The notes under the pieces: generated by a model | What the model was told of the DNA's origin: nothing | The model's database searches: none | Seen by the model: the letters and a program-made list of their open reading frames with translations, nothing else | Translations under genes and position numbers: made by a program | DNA from: Scytolyngbya sp. HA4215-MV1 | GTDB taxonomy: Bacteria > Cyanobacteriota > Cyanobacteriia > Leptolyngbyales > Leptolyngbyaceae | Direction: 5' to 3' | Assembly (NCBI GenBank): GCA_019359045.1 | Contig: JAHHIA010000010.1 | Span: 1-64,000, forward strand | DNA: 64,000 nt | Shown: positions 1-8,629 of the stretch, piece after piece | How the letters are laid out: each line of letters begins with the position of its first letter | Position numbering within the stretch: the first letter of the stretch is position 1

Positions 1-85
1 CATCCATCCCGAACTGAGATGTGAAACGCAACTGCGGCGAAGATAGTTGGGGGGTTGCTCCCTGCAAAAATAGCTCGATGCCAGG
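1..85 (+). rRNA. rrf: 5S ribosomal RNA, 3' part
   Basis: The first 85 bases match the 3' two thirds of a cyanobacterial 5S rRNA: CATCCCGAACT near the start, GTGAAACGC, GGCGAAGATAGTTGG, and the closing GATGCCAGG that pairs with the missing 5' CCTGG end. The 5' end lies outside the window. This marks the end of an rRNA operon read on the plus strand. The exact 3' end is estimated from the expected terminal helix. Confidence 0.9.
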
Positions 86-95
86 TTGATTCTCC

Positions 96-134
96 ATACA
101 GTCCACTATTGGTATTTGCCATGGTGGACTGTAT
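96..134 (+). terminator. Hairpin after 5S rRNA, rRNA operon terminator
   Basis: ATACAGTCCAC at 96-106 pairs perfectly with GTGGACTGTAT at 124-134 across a 17-base loop, about 10 bases beyond the 5S end. A mixed T-rich tract (CTGTTTGAAAATTT) follows. Position and stem strength fit the terminator of the rRNA operon. Confidence 0.75.
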
Positions 135-354
135 CTGTTTGAAAATTTGCATTTTCAAGATTTGAACAATCTTTTTTACTCCTCGGAAAATATGGTCGGT
201 AGAGATAAGCGATGTCATAATGAGTGAGTTCAATTGTTTATTGACTGACCCTCTTCAGCGCTCCAGCATTTCACTATTCTAGTTGTAGAAATGTTACTTT
301 CGGAGATGTGAGAAGTATCGGGGTAATGTTCAACTCAACATTGGTTAGAAGGCT

Positions 355-699
355 ATGTCACAAGGACAGGGATTTGGCTTCGGTTTAGGTAAGATGAAGG
401 AATTGACTGAAGCTTTTAAAAAGGCGCAGCAAGTTCAAGAAGGGGCTAAGCGACTTCAGGAAGAGCTAGAAGTTATGGAGCTTGAGGGTGAAGCAGGCGG
501 TGGTCTGGTTAAGGTAGTACTGAGTGGCAATCAAGAACCTCGTCGGGTTGAGATTTCTGCTGATGCCCTGAATGAAGGAGCAGATGTGCTCTCCGATTTG
601 GTTTGTACGGCTATGAAGAACGCTTATGAGAAGTCTACTGCAACGATGCGGCAGCGGATGGAAGAACTAACAGGTGGTTTGAATTTGCCAGGTCTTTAA
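355..699 (+). CDS. ebfC: EbfC/YbaB-family nucleoid-associated protein
   Basis: This 114-residue protein is the YbaB/EbfC type: a Gly/Phe-rich N-terminus, a long helix (about residues 13-45, [17 protein letters not shown]), then the beta segment with the family core [18 protein letters not shown], and a C-terminal helix ending in GGLNLPGL. The family forms homodimers that bind DNA and can affect nucleoid organisation and gene expression. Length is normal for the family. ATG at 355 is preceded by GAAGG. It lies between the rRNA operon end and a tyrosine phosphatase gene on the same strand, a neighbour pair common in cyanobacteria. The target genes here are unknown. Confidence 0.93.
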   Translation: MSQGQGFGFGLGKMKELTEAFKKAQQVQEGAKRLQEELEVMELEGEAGGGLVKVVLSGNQEPRRVEISADALNEGADVLSDLVCTAMKNAYEKSTATMRQRMEELTGGLNLPGL

Positions 700-797
700 G
701 ATGTGATTGTTTGAAAGTTTTGAGTTTTTGTACTAGACCCTAGGCTTCTAAATTATTCGGGAGTCTGGGGTTTTGTTGTTAGATATCTGATGTCTCT

Positions 798-1289
798 ATG
801 TCTTACAAGCTTTTGTTTGTTTGCCTTGGAAATATTTGCCGCTCACCGGCAGCGGAAAACATTATGAATCATTTGATTGAACAGAAGGGATTCGGAGATT
901 CAATTATTTGTGATTCTGCGGGAACTTCTAGTTATCACATTGGCAGTTTACCTGATCGTCGTATGATGGCGGCGGCTAAGCAGCGAGGTCTTCTGATGCA
1001 AGGTCGAGCACGGCAATTTTCGGAAATGGATTTCGATGAATTTGATTTGATTTTGGCAATGGATCGGGATAATTATCGGAGTATTTGTAGCCTGGATCAA
1101 GGCGGAAAATATCGGGATAAAGTGAAATTAATGTGCGACTTTTGTAGTCAGTATAGTGAGCGAGAGGTACCTGATCCTTATTATGGTGGTTCTGAGGGAT
1201 TTAACTATGTGATTGACTTGTTAGAAGATGCTTGCCAAGGGTTGTTGCAGTCTATTCTAGATCAGCAACAATTGCGAATGCATAGCTAA
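798..1289 (+). CDS. Low-molecular-weight protein-tyrosine phosphatase
   Basis: The 163-residue protein carries the LMW-PTP signature near its N-terminus: C9-LGNIC-R15-S (CX5R phosphate loop). The general-acid Asp is in VPDPYYGG in the C-terminal third. The family removes phosphate from tyrosine through a cysteinyl-phosphate intermediate and acts in the cytoplasm, often on exopolysaccharide tyrosine kinases. Length is typical. The gene follows ebfC by about 100 bases and ends 3 bases from the stop codon of the convergent peroxiredoxin-like gene. No cognate tyrosine kinase is in this window. Confidence 0.92.
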   Translation: MSYKLLFVCLGNICRSPAAENIMNHLIEQKGFGDSIICDSAGTSSYHIGSLPDRRMMAAAKQRGLLMQGRARQFSEMDFDEFDLILAMDRDNYRSICSLDQGGKYRDKVKLMCDFCSQYSEREVPDPYYGGSEGFNYVIDLLEDACQGLLQSILDQQQLRMHS

Positions 1290-1292
1290 GAG

Positions 1293-1832
1293 CTACGGTT
1301 CAGTAACAGATAAGAGTTTTTCAATATTTGCATTGTGATCGAGAAATGAGAATAGGTGTTTATAGCGAAGCGTGCCTTGTTGATTCAGGACAAATTGGGC
1401 TGGAAGGGGTGCACCTAATGCTTGCCCGGTTCGGTAGGTTTGAAACGTGTGACAAGCTGGATCACTGAGTAAAGGCATCTGGAGGGCTAAATCGCGTACT
1501 ACTGTTTGGCTTTGACGATCATCAGTGCTGGTAATTAGGAGAATTTCGATCCCTTTTTCGAGGAAGCGATCGTAATTTTCGTTTAAAGCTTTGATATGAG
1601 GAAAGCAAAAAGGACAATATTGTTTCTCAGTGAAGATGCGTGTGAAGGCGATGATGACGGACTGTTTGCCGCGATAGTCGGATAGCCTGATTGGTTGGTT
1701 AGTCGCAACATTGATCAGGGAAAAGTCGGGGGGAAAAGAGCCGATTTTGAGCTGGTTGCTGGCTGGGATGGGAAAGAAGTTCTTAAAAAAGCGCTGATTG
1801 AGAAGACCGCTAAAATCTGTGAAATTCAGCAT
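1293..1832 (-). CDS. Peroxiredoxin/AhpC-TSA-like thiol protein
   Basis: The 179-residue protein has a thioredoxin-like redoxin fold: FPPDFSLINVATNQPIRLSDYRGKQSVIIAFTR in the N-terminal half, followed by a YCPFC motif, then helix and strand blocks typical of AhpC/TSA relatives. The CPFC pair could act as peroxidatic or disulfide-exchange cysteines. It differs from the classical FVCPTE motif, so this is a peroxiredoxin-like protein rather than a canonical AhpC. A near-C-terminal motif (QFVLNQQGTLRYKHLF) matches the redoxin sheet. The gene is convergent with the phosphatase gene. Substrate and electron donor are unknown. Confidence 0.75.
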   Translation of the reverse strand: MLNFTDFSGLLNQRFFKNFFPIPASNQLKIGSFPPDFSLINVATNQPIRLSDYRGKQSVIIAFTRIFTEKQYCPFCFPHIKALNENYDRFLEKGIEILLITSTDDRQSQTVVRDLALQMPLLSDPACHTFQTYRTGQALGAPLPAQFVLNQQGTLRYKHLFSFLDHNANIEKLLSVTEP

Positions 1833-1988
1833 AGAACAGTTAGGAAATTGTTTGTAGATGCGGGATATTGGTTTGATTTTAGAGGAAAGGTCTGAACTTT
1901 TAGCTAGAGATAGCGTTACGGAATCTTTGATTAGGAATTCATCTGGTGAAAGGTTCTTGAAATCTTGAGGAGAAAAGAGATCGAACTC

Positions 1989-2735
1989 TTACAGGAAATC
2001 AAAGTGTTCTAGTCCTTCCAGAATGCCACCTGCACAGTGGGCTATTGCCAGGTAGCGATTTGAATTTGGATTCATGTAATGCCACTGGAGTAGTTCCGGT
2101 TGGGCATTGCCGACGATGATGCCGCATTCTAGCCCACTTTGGAAGAGGGCTAGATCGTTGCCAGAGTCGCCACAGGCAACAGTGCAAGTGGGTTCAATTT
2201 GCCAGTTTTGGCGCAGAAACGTCATTGCCATGCCTTTGTCTGCTTGAGTGGGCAGGATATCGAGATCTTGACTGCTACTGTAAATGAGTTTTGCCTCTAA
2301 TCCTTGGGCTTGGAGTTGTTGTTTGAGTTGAGGCAGAGTTGATTTGGCTGATTCTGGGGTCAGGAAATAGCTGGCTTTGAAGGCACCTTGTTCGGATTCT
2401 GGCTGAGGAACGAGATCTGCGAAATGGTTCGTGATGGCGATGATTTGTTCTAGATTCCAGTTGCTAGAAAGTTTGTCGGACCAGGCTTGATCAGGAGTTT
2501 TGCTTCCTTCTAAATAAATCTCTGTTCCTACGGAGGTGATTAGAGCGTCAGGTGCTAATAGGGACTTCTCAGTAGCTAGCTCATGATAGAGGGTCAGCGA
2601 TCGTCCGGTGGCATAGACAATCTGTGTGTTGTATTGTTCTCGATGCTGAATCAGGCACTGATTCAGTTTTGCCAGGGCAAGATCATCTCCTACTAAGGTG
2701 TTATCTAAGTCGGTGACTAGCAGAAATTTTTTCAC
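1989..2735 (-). CDS. spp: Sucrose-phosphate phosphatase-like HAD hydrolase
   Basis: The 248-residue protein opens with LLVTDLDNTLVGDD, the HAD motif I form of cyanobacterial and plant sucrose-6-phosphate phosphatases. It also has SVGTEIY and the acidic motif CGDSGNDLALF near residue 190. The enzyme dephosphorylates sucrose-6-phosphate, the last step of sucrose synthesis, important for osmotic tolerance. Length is typical for the short bacterial enzyme. Sucrose-phosphate synthase is not in this window, so assignment rests on sequence alone. A generic HAD phosphatase cannot be fully excluded. Confidence 0.85.
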   Translation of the reverse strand: MKKFLLVTDLDNTLVGDDLALAKLNQCLIQHREQYNTQIVYATGRSLTLYHELATEKSLLAPDALITSVGTEIYLEGSKTPDQAWSDKLSSNWNLEQIIAITNHFADLVPQPESEQGAFKASYFLTPESAKSTLPQLKQQLQAQGLEAKLIYSSSQDLDILPTQADKGMAMTFLRQNWQIEPTCTVACGDSGNDLALFQSGLECGIIVGNAQPELLQWHYMNPNSNRYLAIAHCAGGILEGLEHFDFL

Positions 2736-2875
2736 GATGGCTCACTTGGATACTTTTTACTGAGAGTGTAACGTTAGAGGGTTTGGGTTGCATACTTTCT
2801 CAAGATATAAGCTGCTGCTGCTTTATCCCAAGTAAACTAGGGCTTTACGGCGGTTTATTGTCAGTTAATGGCTGC

Positions 2876-4162
2876 ATGAAAATTTTTCAAAAACGATTGC
2901 TTGCCTGGTTGCCTCGATTGGTTTACCAGGTTTGGATTTTGGCTTCAGGACGTTTGTTATCTCAGATGGGGTCGGGTTTTACGTTGTTTTATGCGCCCAT
3001 TTTTTTCACCGATGGGGTGGGGTTGAGTCGGACAGCTGTAGGACTGGGGTTGGGGAGTGCGGCGATTTCGGGGGTGGTGGGACGATTACTGGGTGGTTCG
3101 TTTGCGGATTCTGCTTATTGGGGGCGTAGGCGGACTTTGTTACTTTCAGCGATTATTTCGGCGATCGCGAGTTTTGTGTTGGCGATCGCCAATGATTTCC
3201 CAATCTTTGTCCTAGGCAATTTATTAATGGGTTTGGGGATTGGGTTTTACTGGCCCGCCAATGAGGCAGCAGTGGCGGATTTAACCCAACCGGAACAGCG
3301 AAATGAGGCATATGCCATTACTCGTCTAGCGGATACGGTGGGATTGGGGTTGGGGGTCGTACTGGCAGGCTGGTTTATTAGTGTGACAGGTGCTTATCGA
3401 ATGCTGTTTGTGATTGATGGCATCTCGTTTTTAATATTTTTTGCTGTTATTTATTGGGCAATCTCGGAAACGTTGCGGTCAAGTGAATATCCGATACGAT
3501 CGCTGAATGGGTGGTGGATGGCATTGACTGATCGGGCTTTGTTGGTCTATGCGCTGGTGAATGTGTTGCTAACGACTTACTTGATTCAGGTTAGTAGCAC
3601 AATGCCACTTTACTTCAGTGATTTTGTGCCCAATCGAGCGGCAGGGATCGGGTTGCCGAATGGTGTGATTAGTGGGTTGTTTACCTGGCACATTGTGTTA
3701 TCCGTTGTGTTGCAGATTCCGATCGCGCGATGGCTAAATCGTTTAAGTCGAGCGCAAGCTCTAACGATTTCATCAGGTTTTTGGGGCATTGGGTTTGCCA
3801 TGATCTGGTTAGCAGGGGTGATGCCGATTGGCAATTTGCTTTGGGCGATCGTGGGTTTAGCGGTATTGGCGATTGCAACGGCTGCTTATATGCCGGCAGC
3901 TTCATCCCTGGTGGTGGAATTGGCTCCAGAATCTTTGCGGGGCATTTATCTGGGAGTCAACTCTCAATGCTGGGCGATCGGGTACTTTATTGGTCCACCT
4001 CTAGGTGGATGGGCTTTAGATCAACCGCGACCCTGGGCAGATTTGTTTTGGCTAGGCATGGCGGCGAGTGTTGGTGCAGCGATTTTAATTTTGCAGGTTT
4101 TGCGGCGATTGGTTGTGGAACGACAGACTTTGGCAAGGGAGGAGCAAAGGGCGGAAGGGTGA
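2876..4162 (+). CDS. MFS transporter
   Basis: This is a 428-residue major facilitator protein of about 12 hydrophobic helices. The loop between helices 2 and 3 has the MFS motif form GGSFADSAYWGRRRTLL, and helix 4 contains GNLLMGLGIGFYWPANEAAVADL. The reading frame is open from 2783, but the 31 extra upstream residues are not membrane-protein-like, so I start at the ATG at 2876 (MKIFQKRLLAW). The family moves small molecules by proton antiport or facilitated transport. The overall look is that of a drug or metabolite exporter, but the substrate is not readable. It is convergent with hisIE. Confidence 0.85.
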   Translation: MKIFQKRLLAWLPRLVYQVWILASGRLLSQMGSGFTLFYAPIFFTDGVGLSRTAVGLGLGSAAISGVVGRLLGGSFADSAYWGRRRTLLLSAIISAIASFVLAIANDFPIFVLGNLLMGLGIGFYWPANEAAVADLTQPEQRNEAYAITRLADTVGLGLGVVLAGWFISVTGAYRMLFVIDGISFLIFFAVIYWAISETLRSSEYPIRSLNGWWMALTDRALLVYALVNVLLTTYLIQVSSTMPLYFSDFVPNRAAGIGLPNGVISGLFTWHIVLSVVLQIPIARWLNRLSRAQALTISSGFWGIGFAMIWLAGVMPIGNLLWAIVGLAVLAIATAAYMPAASSLVVELAPESLRGIYLGVNSQCWAIGYFIGPPLGGWALDQPRPWADLFWLGMAASVGAAILILQVLRRLVVERQTLAREEQRAEG

Positions 4163-4181
4163 GGGTGATGATTTTTCCCAA

Positions 4182-4856
4182 CTACTTTTTTCGTTCTTGG
4201 AGTTTGCGATAAACGGCTTTGAGATCAACGTGGTGGTGTGCCAGAGCAACCAAGGTATGGTAAAAGAGGTCAGCAACTTCTCCAGCGATCGCATCGGGGT
4301 GGTCGTCTTTACATGCCATGACGACTTCAGCGGATTCTTCGCCAATTTTTTTGAGGATTTTGTTGTCGCCGCCTTCAAAGAGTTTGCAGGTGTAGGAGTT
4401 GGGCGAGGGATGGGTACGTCGCTCGAGGATGGTGGTGAACACTTGGGAGAGGGTGTCGGCGGGAGGAGGCAGAATTGTGCCATCAATTTGATGAAAGCAA
4501 CTGCGTTCGCCTGTGTGGCAGGCAATGTCTCCAATTTGCTCGACACTGATCAGTAGGGCATCGCTGTCACAATCGTAGCGGAGTGTATGGATTTTTTGAG
4601 TGTGCCCGGAAGTTGCTCCTTTGTGCCAAAGTTCCTGACGCGATCGGCTCCAAAACCAGGTCTCGCCAGTTTCCAGAGTTTTTTGCAGGGATTCTCGATT
4701 CATCCATGCCATCATCAAGATGGTGCCATCGAGATAATCTTGAACGATCGCAGGAACCAGCCCTTGCTCGTTATAGACAATTTTGTTAACGGGAATAGAT
4801 TGAAGAAAAGAAGAGTTTTCCACAGGTATTGGTGATATCGCGTTTGGATGACTCAT
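4182..4856 (-). CDS. hisIE: Bifunctional phosphoribosyl-AMP cyclohydrolase / phosphoribosyl-ATP pyrophosphatase
   Basis: The 224-residue protein fuses HisI and HisE, the second and third steps of histidine synthesis. The N-terminal HisI half contains [17 protein letters not shown], the metal-binding DCDSDALLI, and the cysteine/histidine block [10 protein letters not shown]. The C-terminal HisE half (from about residue 125) has [19 protein letters not shown] and [12 protein letters not shown], the pyrophosphatase helices. Fusion is usual in cyanobacteria. A small coiled-coil gene ends 8 bases upstream on the same strand, so the two may be co-transcribed. No other his gene is in the window. Confidence 0.95.
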   Translation of the reverse strand: MSHPNAISPIPVENSSFLQSIPVNKIVYNEQGLVPAIVQDYLDGTILMMAWMNRESLQKTLETGETWFWSRSRQELWHKGATSGHTQKIHTLRYDCDSDALLISVEQIGDIACHTGERSCFHQIDGTILPPPADTLSQVFTTILERRTHPSPNSYTCKLFEGGDNKILKKIGEESAEVVMACKDDHPDAIAGEVADLFYHTLVALAHHHVDLKAVYRKLQERKK

Positions 4857-4864
4857 CCCATTTT

Positions 4865-5104
4865 CTAACGTTGGATCAATGTTTCAACAATGCCGACGAG
4901 ACGATCGGTGGTGGCTGCTTGCTGCCGGCTGATTTCTGCTTGGGCTTGAATCATGCTTTTGAGTTCTGCCAGGTCGGCTCGGAATTCGGCTCTACTGCGT
5001 TGCATTTCCAGCTTGAATTCGGTGATTCCTTCTGTCATTCTGCCGACTTGGTCGGTCAAAGCTTCAATTTTGAGATCGAGATTGCTTTGTGACGGTTGGT
5101 TCAT
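4865..5104 (-). CDS. Small coiled-coil hypothetical protein
   Basis: This 79-residue protein is almost entirely predicted helix, with heptad-like spacing ([37 protein letters not shown]) and many Glu, Arg and Gln residues. I recognise no domain. The form resembles small cyanobacterial proteins that oligomerise as coiled coils. It lies 8 bases upstream of hisIE in the same direction, which supports it being a real, co-transcribed gene. Function unknown. Confidence 0.6.
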   Translation of the reverse strand: MNQPSQSNLDLKIEALTDQVGRMTEGITEFKLEMQRSRAEFRADLAELKSMIQAQAEISRQQAATTDRLVGIVETLIQR

Positions 5105-5232
5105 TGGTCAAGGCGTCTGGGTGACTAGGGAATTTTAGCAGAGGACGAAGCTGAGCGATCGTAGGTGTAACAATACCCACATTGCTGACTCTGTCATCTA
5201 TTACCAGTGAAAGTTACCCCAAAAGATTTACA

Positions 5233-5499
5233 TTAACTGGCGAATGCCATTTCAGTGTGAACAGATTCTGGGTATGGATTTGGATGGATGCGATTTTCCA
5301 GATAGCTGTATAGCCCTTCGCACGCCTGGAAGTAAATTTCTACTGTGTGCAGGTTTTGTTCTGCAAAGATGACCTGAGCATCGTAGTGAGGAGATGTCAG
5401 GAAGTTGATCCACTGAGCAATTTGGGAGTAGGGAATGGCTAATTTCCCTAGGCGATAGCCATCGACAGTTTCAAGCGAGAATCGGAGTCCAGCGTACAT
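5233..5499 (-). CDS. Hypothetical protein, 88 residues
   Basis: The 88-residue product (MYAGLRFSLETVDGYRLG...) looks like a small soluble mixed alpha/beta protein. It has aromatic-rich segments (SQIAQWINFL, EGLYSYLENRI), no membrane helix and no signal peptide. I do not recognise the family. Coding-like composition and a clear ATG support a genuine gene, lying alone between hisIE and sat on the same strand. Nothing in the neighbours indicates a role. Confidence 0.55.
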   Translation of the reverse strand: MYAGLRFSLETVDGYRLGKLAIPYSQIAQWINFLTSPHYDAQVIFAEQNLHTVEIYFQACEGLYSYLENRIHPNPYPESVHTEMAFAS

Positions 5500-5604
5500 T
5501 TTGATAACCTCAAAGTGCTGCTGGCAGTATCCTACCGCAACTTTAGTTCAAATGTACTAAAAATCAGAATTTCTTGATAAATTTGTGTCGATGGTTGATG
5601 CTGT

Positions 5605-5635
5605 AGAGACTTAAGGCGCAAAGTCTTAAGTCTCT
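5605..5635 (-). terminator. Inverted repeat downstream of sat
   Basis: AGAGACTTAAG at 5605-5615 and CTTAAGTCTCT at 5625-5635 form a perfect 11-bp stem with a 9-base loop, 18 bases past the sat stop codon. There is no T-run on the minus strand, so it could be a weak terminator or an mRNA 3'-end stabiliser. Confidence 0.45.
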
Positions 5636-5653
5636 CACAGAGGATGGGTTGGA

Positions 5654-6853
5654 TTAAATGACATAATCGCCGACTTGTTGTTCGTAAATTGCCCGCATGG
5701 CTCGTGCCAGTTCGGCGGCAACTTCGGGGCGAGAAAATTCGGGGGGAGGAAGCTCGCCTCGACGGAGCATTTCTCGCACTTTGGTGCCAGAGAGGTGAAC
5801 CCGTTCTTCGCGGGTACTGGGACTGGTTTTGGTGGTTGCCATCTGTTGTGTGCGCAGGCAGTAGAAGGCGTGCTCAAATTTCATCGGAGTGATGCCCAAT
5901 TCTTCTGGCGTAAATTCGTCGAAGATATGCTGAGCGTCGTAAGTGCCGTAATAGTCGCCGACTCCAGCATGGTCACGTCCGACGATGAAGTGGGTGCAGC
6001 CGTAATTTTTACGCAGGAGGGCATGGAAGATGGCTTCGCGAGGTCCGGCATAACGCATGGCAGCAGGGTTGATTGCCAGAATGACCCGCTCTCTTGGGAA
6101 GTAGTGCTCCAGCATGATTTCGTAGCAATTCATCCGCACATCTGCGGGGATGTCGTCTTCTTTGGTGGCACCCACGAGTGGATGGAGAAATAGCCCATCG
6201 ACGATTTCTAGAGCACATTTGATAATGTATTCGTGAGCACGATGGATGGGGTTACGGGTTTGGAAGCCGACGATCGTCTTCCAGCCTTTGTCACGAAAGA
6301 GGGCGCGCGATTCTGCTGGATCAATCTGGTAAGTAGGAAAGAAAGGATGTGTATCTCGTTGCAAAAGCCAGATGGGACCTGCCAGGTTGACCGAACCTTG
6401 ACGATAAACGACTGCAACACCGGGATGCTTTTCTTCGTTGGTGCGATAGACGAGTAGCGCTTCGTGGCGTTTGTCGTAGTGATATTTCTGAGTGAGTTGC
6501 AGGATGCCGATGAATCGTCCTGAGGGGTTATCCAGACGAACCAGGGTGCCTTCTTTCAGCGAAGCAGCGGTTTCTTCATCAACAGATAACGTGACAGGAA
6601 TTGCCCAGGGCAGCCCGTTTGCCAGGTGCATTTCGTTGACGACGCGATCGTAATCTGCCTGTTCCATGAAGCCGGTCAGAGGGCTAAAGCCACCGATCGC
6701 AATCAATTCCAGGTCAGAAACTGCCCGTTCGTCCAGTTGGACTCTGGGTAAATATTCTGCTTTGTCGAGAAATTCTTCTCGCTGAGCTTGAGGGGTGATG
6801 CGGTTGATGAGTTGCCCACCGTGAGGTGCGATGCTATCCGGATGATGAGTCAT
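5654..6853 (-). CDS. sat: Sulfate adenylyltransferase (ATP sulfurylase)
   Basis: The 399-residue enzyme is a monofunctional ATP sulfurylase, which makes adenosine 5'-phosphosulfate from ATP and sulfate, the first step of sulfate assimilation. Diagnostic motifs are [12 protein letters not shown] (nucleotide-binding HxxH type, around residue 198), [12 protein letters not shown], and [13 protein letters not shown] near the C-terminus. There is no APS-kinase extension, and the length is usual for the bacterial homo-oligomeric form. ATG at 6853 fits the family start ([13 protein letters not shown]). It stands alone, with no transporter or kinase partner nearby. Confidence 0.97.
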   Translation of the reverse strand: MTHHPDSIAPHGGQLINRITPQAQREEFLDKAEYLPRVQLDERAVSDLELIAIGGFSPLTGFMEQADYDRVVNEMHLANGLPWAIPVTLSVDEETAASLKEGTLVRLDNPSGRFIGILQLTQKYHYDKRHEALLVYRTNEEKHPGVAVVYRQGSVNLAGPIWLLQRDTHPFFPTYQIDPAESRALFRDKGWKTIVGFQTRNPIHRAHEYIIKCALEIVDGLFLHPLVGATKEDDIPADVRMNCYEIMLEHYFPRERVILAINPAAMRYAGPREAIFHALLRKNYGCTHFIVGRDHAGVGDYYGTYDAQHIFDEFTPEELGITPMKFEHAFYCLRTQQMATTKTSPSTREERVHLSGTKVREMLRRGELPPPEFSRPEVAAELARAMRAIYEQQVGDYVI

Positions 6854-7093
6854 GGGAACGGGGAAATTAGTAGAATTTCAGATTTTTTTAAGACTTGAGT
6901 CAACTGCTTCATCCTACCAGAGCCGGGTGGCGATCGTAGCCTTGCTTGAGTTTTGTCTGTCGCTGAGGTCGTGAACCTGTCAACTAAAATTCGCGACTCA
7001 AATCCAAAATTCTTCTGTGATCTGTCTTCTATCCCCTGGTTCCGCTGCTCAGAGAATGGCAGAATAGTCCATACAATTTTGGAGCAGGCTATC

Positions 7094-7843
7094 ATGACCA
7101 TTCATCCCACCTTGCGGAGTGCATTCGATCGCGGAAATCCTCTAAAAGTTATTAGTGGTCTAAATAATTTTGATGCAGAACGGGTCTCTGCAACCGTGAA
7201 AGCGGCTGATCTGGGTGGTGCAACGTTTGTGGATATTGCTGCCGATGTTGATTTGGTGCGACTGACACGCCAACTGACCCATCTCCCCATCTGTGTTTCT
7301 GCGGTTGAGCCAGCGCGGTTTGTGGCTGCGGTTGAGGCAGGGGCAGATTTGATTGAAATCGGGAACTTTGACAGTTTTTACGCTCAGGGGCGGCGGTTTG
7401 AGGCTGCCGAGGTTTTGGCGTTGACTCAGGCAACGCGATCGCTGCTACCAGGCATCACGCTTTCGGTCACGGTCCCCCATATTCTAGAACTGGATCAGCA
7501 GGTACAGTTGGCAGAAGAACTAGTGAAAGCTGGGGCAGATATTATCCAGACTGAAGGCGGCACCAGCAGCCAGCCGAGCCATGCTGGCACCCTGGGCTTG
7601 ATTGAAAAAGCGGCTCCCACCCTGGCTGCTGCCTACGAAATTTCGCGGGCAGTTTCAGTGCCAGTGCTGTGTGCGTCTGGCTTGTCAAGTGTAACGGCTC
7701 CATTGGCGATCGCGGCAGGCGCGGCGGGAATTGGGGTTGGTTCTGCCATTCACCAACTCAATAGCGAAGTGGCAATGATTGCTGCTGTTCGTAGTTTGGT
7801 GGAAGCACTGGCGACTGTGCAGCGGTCTGAGGCGCGAGTTTGA
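7094..7843 (+). CDS. DUF561-family TIM-barrel-like protein
   Basis: From the ATG at 7094 the product is 249 residues beginning MTIHPTLRSAFDRGNPLKV. The frame is open for 47 codons further upstream, but that part is not family-like. The sequence reads as a beta/alpha barrel with repeated segments such as GGATFVDIAADVDLV, GADLIEIGNFDSFY, GADIIQTEGGTSSQPS and VLCASGLSSVTAPLAIAAGAAGIGVGSAI. The last is a phosphate-binding-like end. DUF561 proteins are near-universal in cyanobacteria and also found in plastid-bearing eukaryotes. The reaction is not established to my knowledge. The gene is followed by a perfect hairpin. Confidence 0.88.
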   Translation: MTIHPTLRSAFDRGNPLKVISGLNNFDAERVSATVKAADLGGATFVDIAADVDLVRLTRQLTHLPICVSAVEPARFVAAVEAGADLIEIGNFDSFYAQGRRFEAAEVLALTQATRSLLPGITLSVTVPHILELDQQVQLAEELVKAGADIIQTEGGTSSQPSHAGTLGLIEKAAPTLAAAYEISRAVSVPVLCASGLSSVTAPLAIAAGAAGIGVGSAIHQLNSEVAMIAAVRSLVEALATVQRSEARV

Positions 7844-7847
7844 TGCG

Positions 7848-7890
7848 GTGAAGGGGCACGGATAAACAAAGTTTATCCGTGCCCCTTCAC
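7848..7890 (+). terminator. Perfect 20-bp hairpin after DUF561 gene
   Basis: Bases 7848-7867 and 7871-7890 are perfect reverse complements with a 3-base AAA loop, starting 5 bases after the DUF561 stop. It is followed by TTCTCC rather than a T-run. A stem this long should stop RNA polymerase or stabilise the transcript. It separates DUF561 from clpP. Confidence 0.65.
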
Positions 7891-7956
7891 TTCTCCACCC
7901 CCCCATCTCTCTTCTCCAGTCGCTAAAATTAGGATTAAAGTCACGAGAGCAGAATC

Positions 7957-8562
7957 ATGATTCCTACCGTTATTGAACAATCTGGTCGCGGTGAGCGCGC
8001 GTTTGATATCTACTCTCGGTTGTTGCGGGAGCGTATTGTATTTCTGGGGCAGGCGATCGATTCGGATGTTGCCAACCTGGTGGTCGCTCAACTGCTCTTT
8101 TTGGATGCTGAAGATCCAGAAAAAGAAATTTATCTCTACATCAACTCGCCCGGTGGTTCAGTTCATGCTGGGATGGGAATTTACGACACGATCAAGCAAA
8201 TCCGTCCCGATGTTTGTACGATTTGCGTGGGGCTTGCTGCCAGTATGGGCGCGTTTTTGCTGAGTTCGGGCACAAAAGGCAAACGGATGAGTTTGCCTCA
8301 TTCCCGCATCATGATTCACCAACCCTTAGGGGGCGCGCAGGGGCAGGCAACTGATATTGAAATTCAGGCGAAAGAAATTCTCTATCACAAGCAACGGTTG
8401 AATCAGATGCTGGCGGACCATACAGGGCAACCGATCGAACGGATTGAACTGGATACGGAACGAGATTTTTTCATGTCTGCAGAAGAGTCAAAGGAATATG
8501 GGTTGATTGATCAGGTGATCGATCGTCGTCCTTCGGCTGTTCGTCCTGTGGTTGTAAAGTAA
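7957..8562 (+). CDS. clpP: ATP-dependent Clp protease proteolytic subunit
   Basis: The 201-residue serine peptidase has the full catalytic triad: S96 in [12 protein letters not shown]121 in [10 protein letters not shown], and D170 in [23 protein letters not shown] forms the oxyanion/substrate loop. ClpP assembles into heptameric rings that degrade proteins fed by ClpA/C/X ATPases. Cyanobacteria have several ClpP paralogues, and which one this is cannot be fixed here because no clpX or clpR neighbour is present. ATG at 7957 gives the normal N-terminus. Confidence 0.96.
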   Translation: MIPTVIEQSGRGERAFDIYSRLLRERIVFLGQAIDSDVANLVVAQLLFLDAEDPEKEIYLYINSPGGSVHAGMGIYDTIKQIRPDVCTICVGLAASMGAFLLSSGTKGKRMSLPHSRIMIHQPLGGAQGQATDIEIQAKEILYHKQRLNQMLADHTGQPIERIELDTERDFFMSAEESKEYGLIDQVIDRRPSAVRPVVVK

Positions 8563-8577
8563 TCGTCCGGCCAAAGT

Positions 8578-8619
8578 AAAGGGTGGATGGCGGATATCTG
8601 CTATCCACCCTTTGCTTTT
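8578..8619 (+). terminator. Rho-independent terminator of clpP
   Basis: AAAGGGTGGAT at 8578-8588 pairs perfectly with ATCCACCCTTT at 8603-8613 and is followed by GCTTTT. It lies 16 bases past the clpP stop and just before the convergent gene's stop, so it may serve both strands. Confidence 0.75.
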
Positions 8620-8629
8620 GGATTGTGTT

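Noticed and set aside
4113-4556. 147-codon plus-strand frame across hisIE
   Set aside because: Overlaps the well-supported hisIE gene and has no family match.
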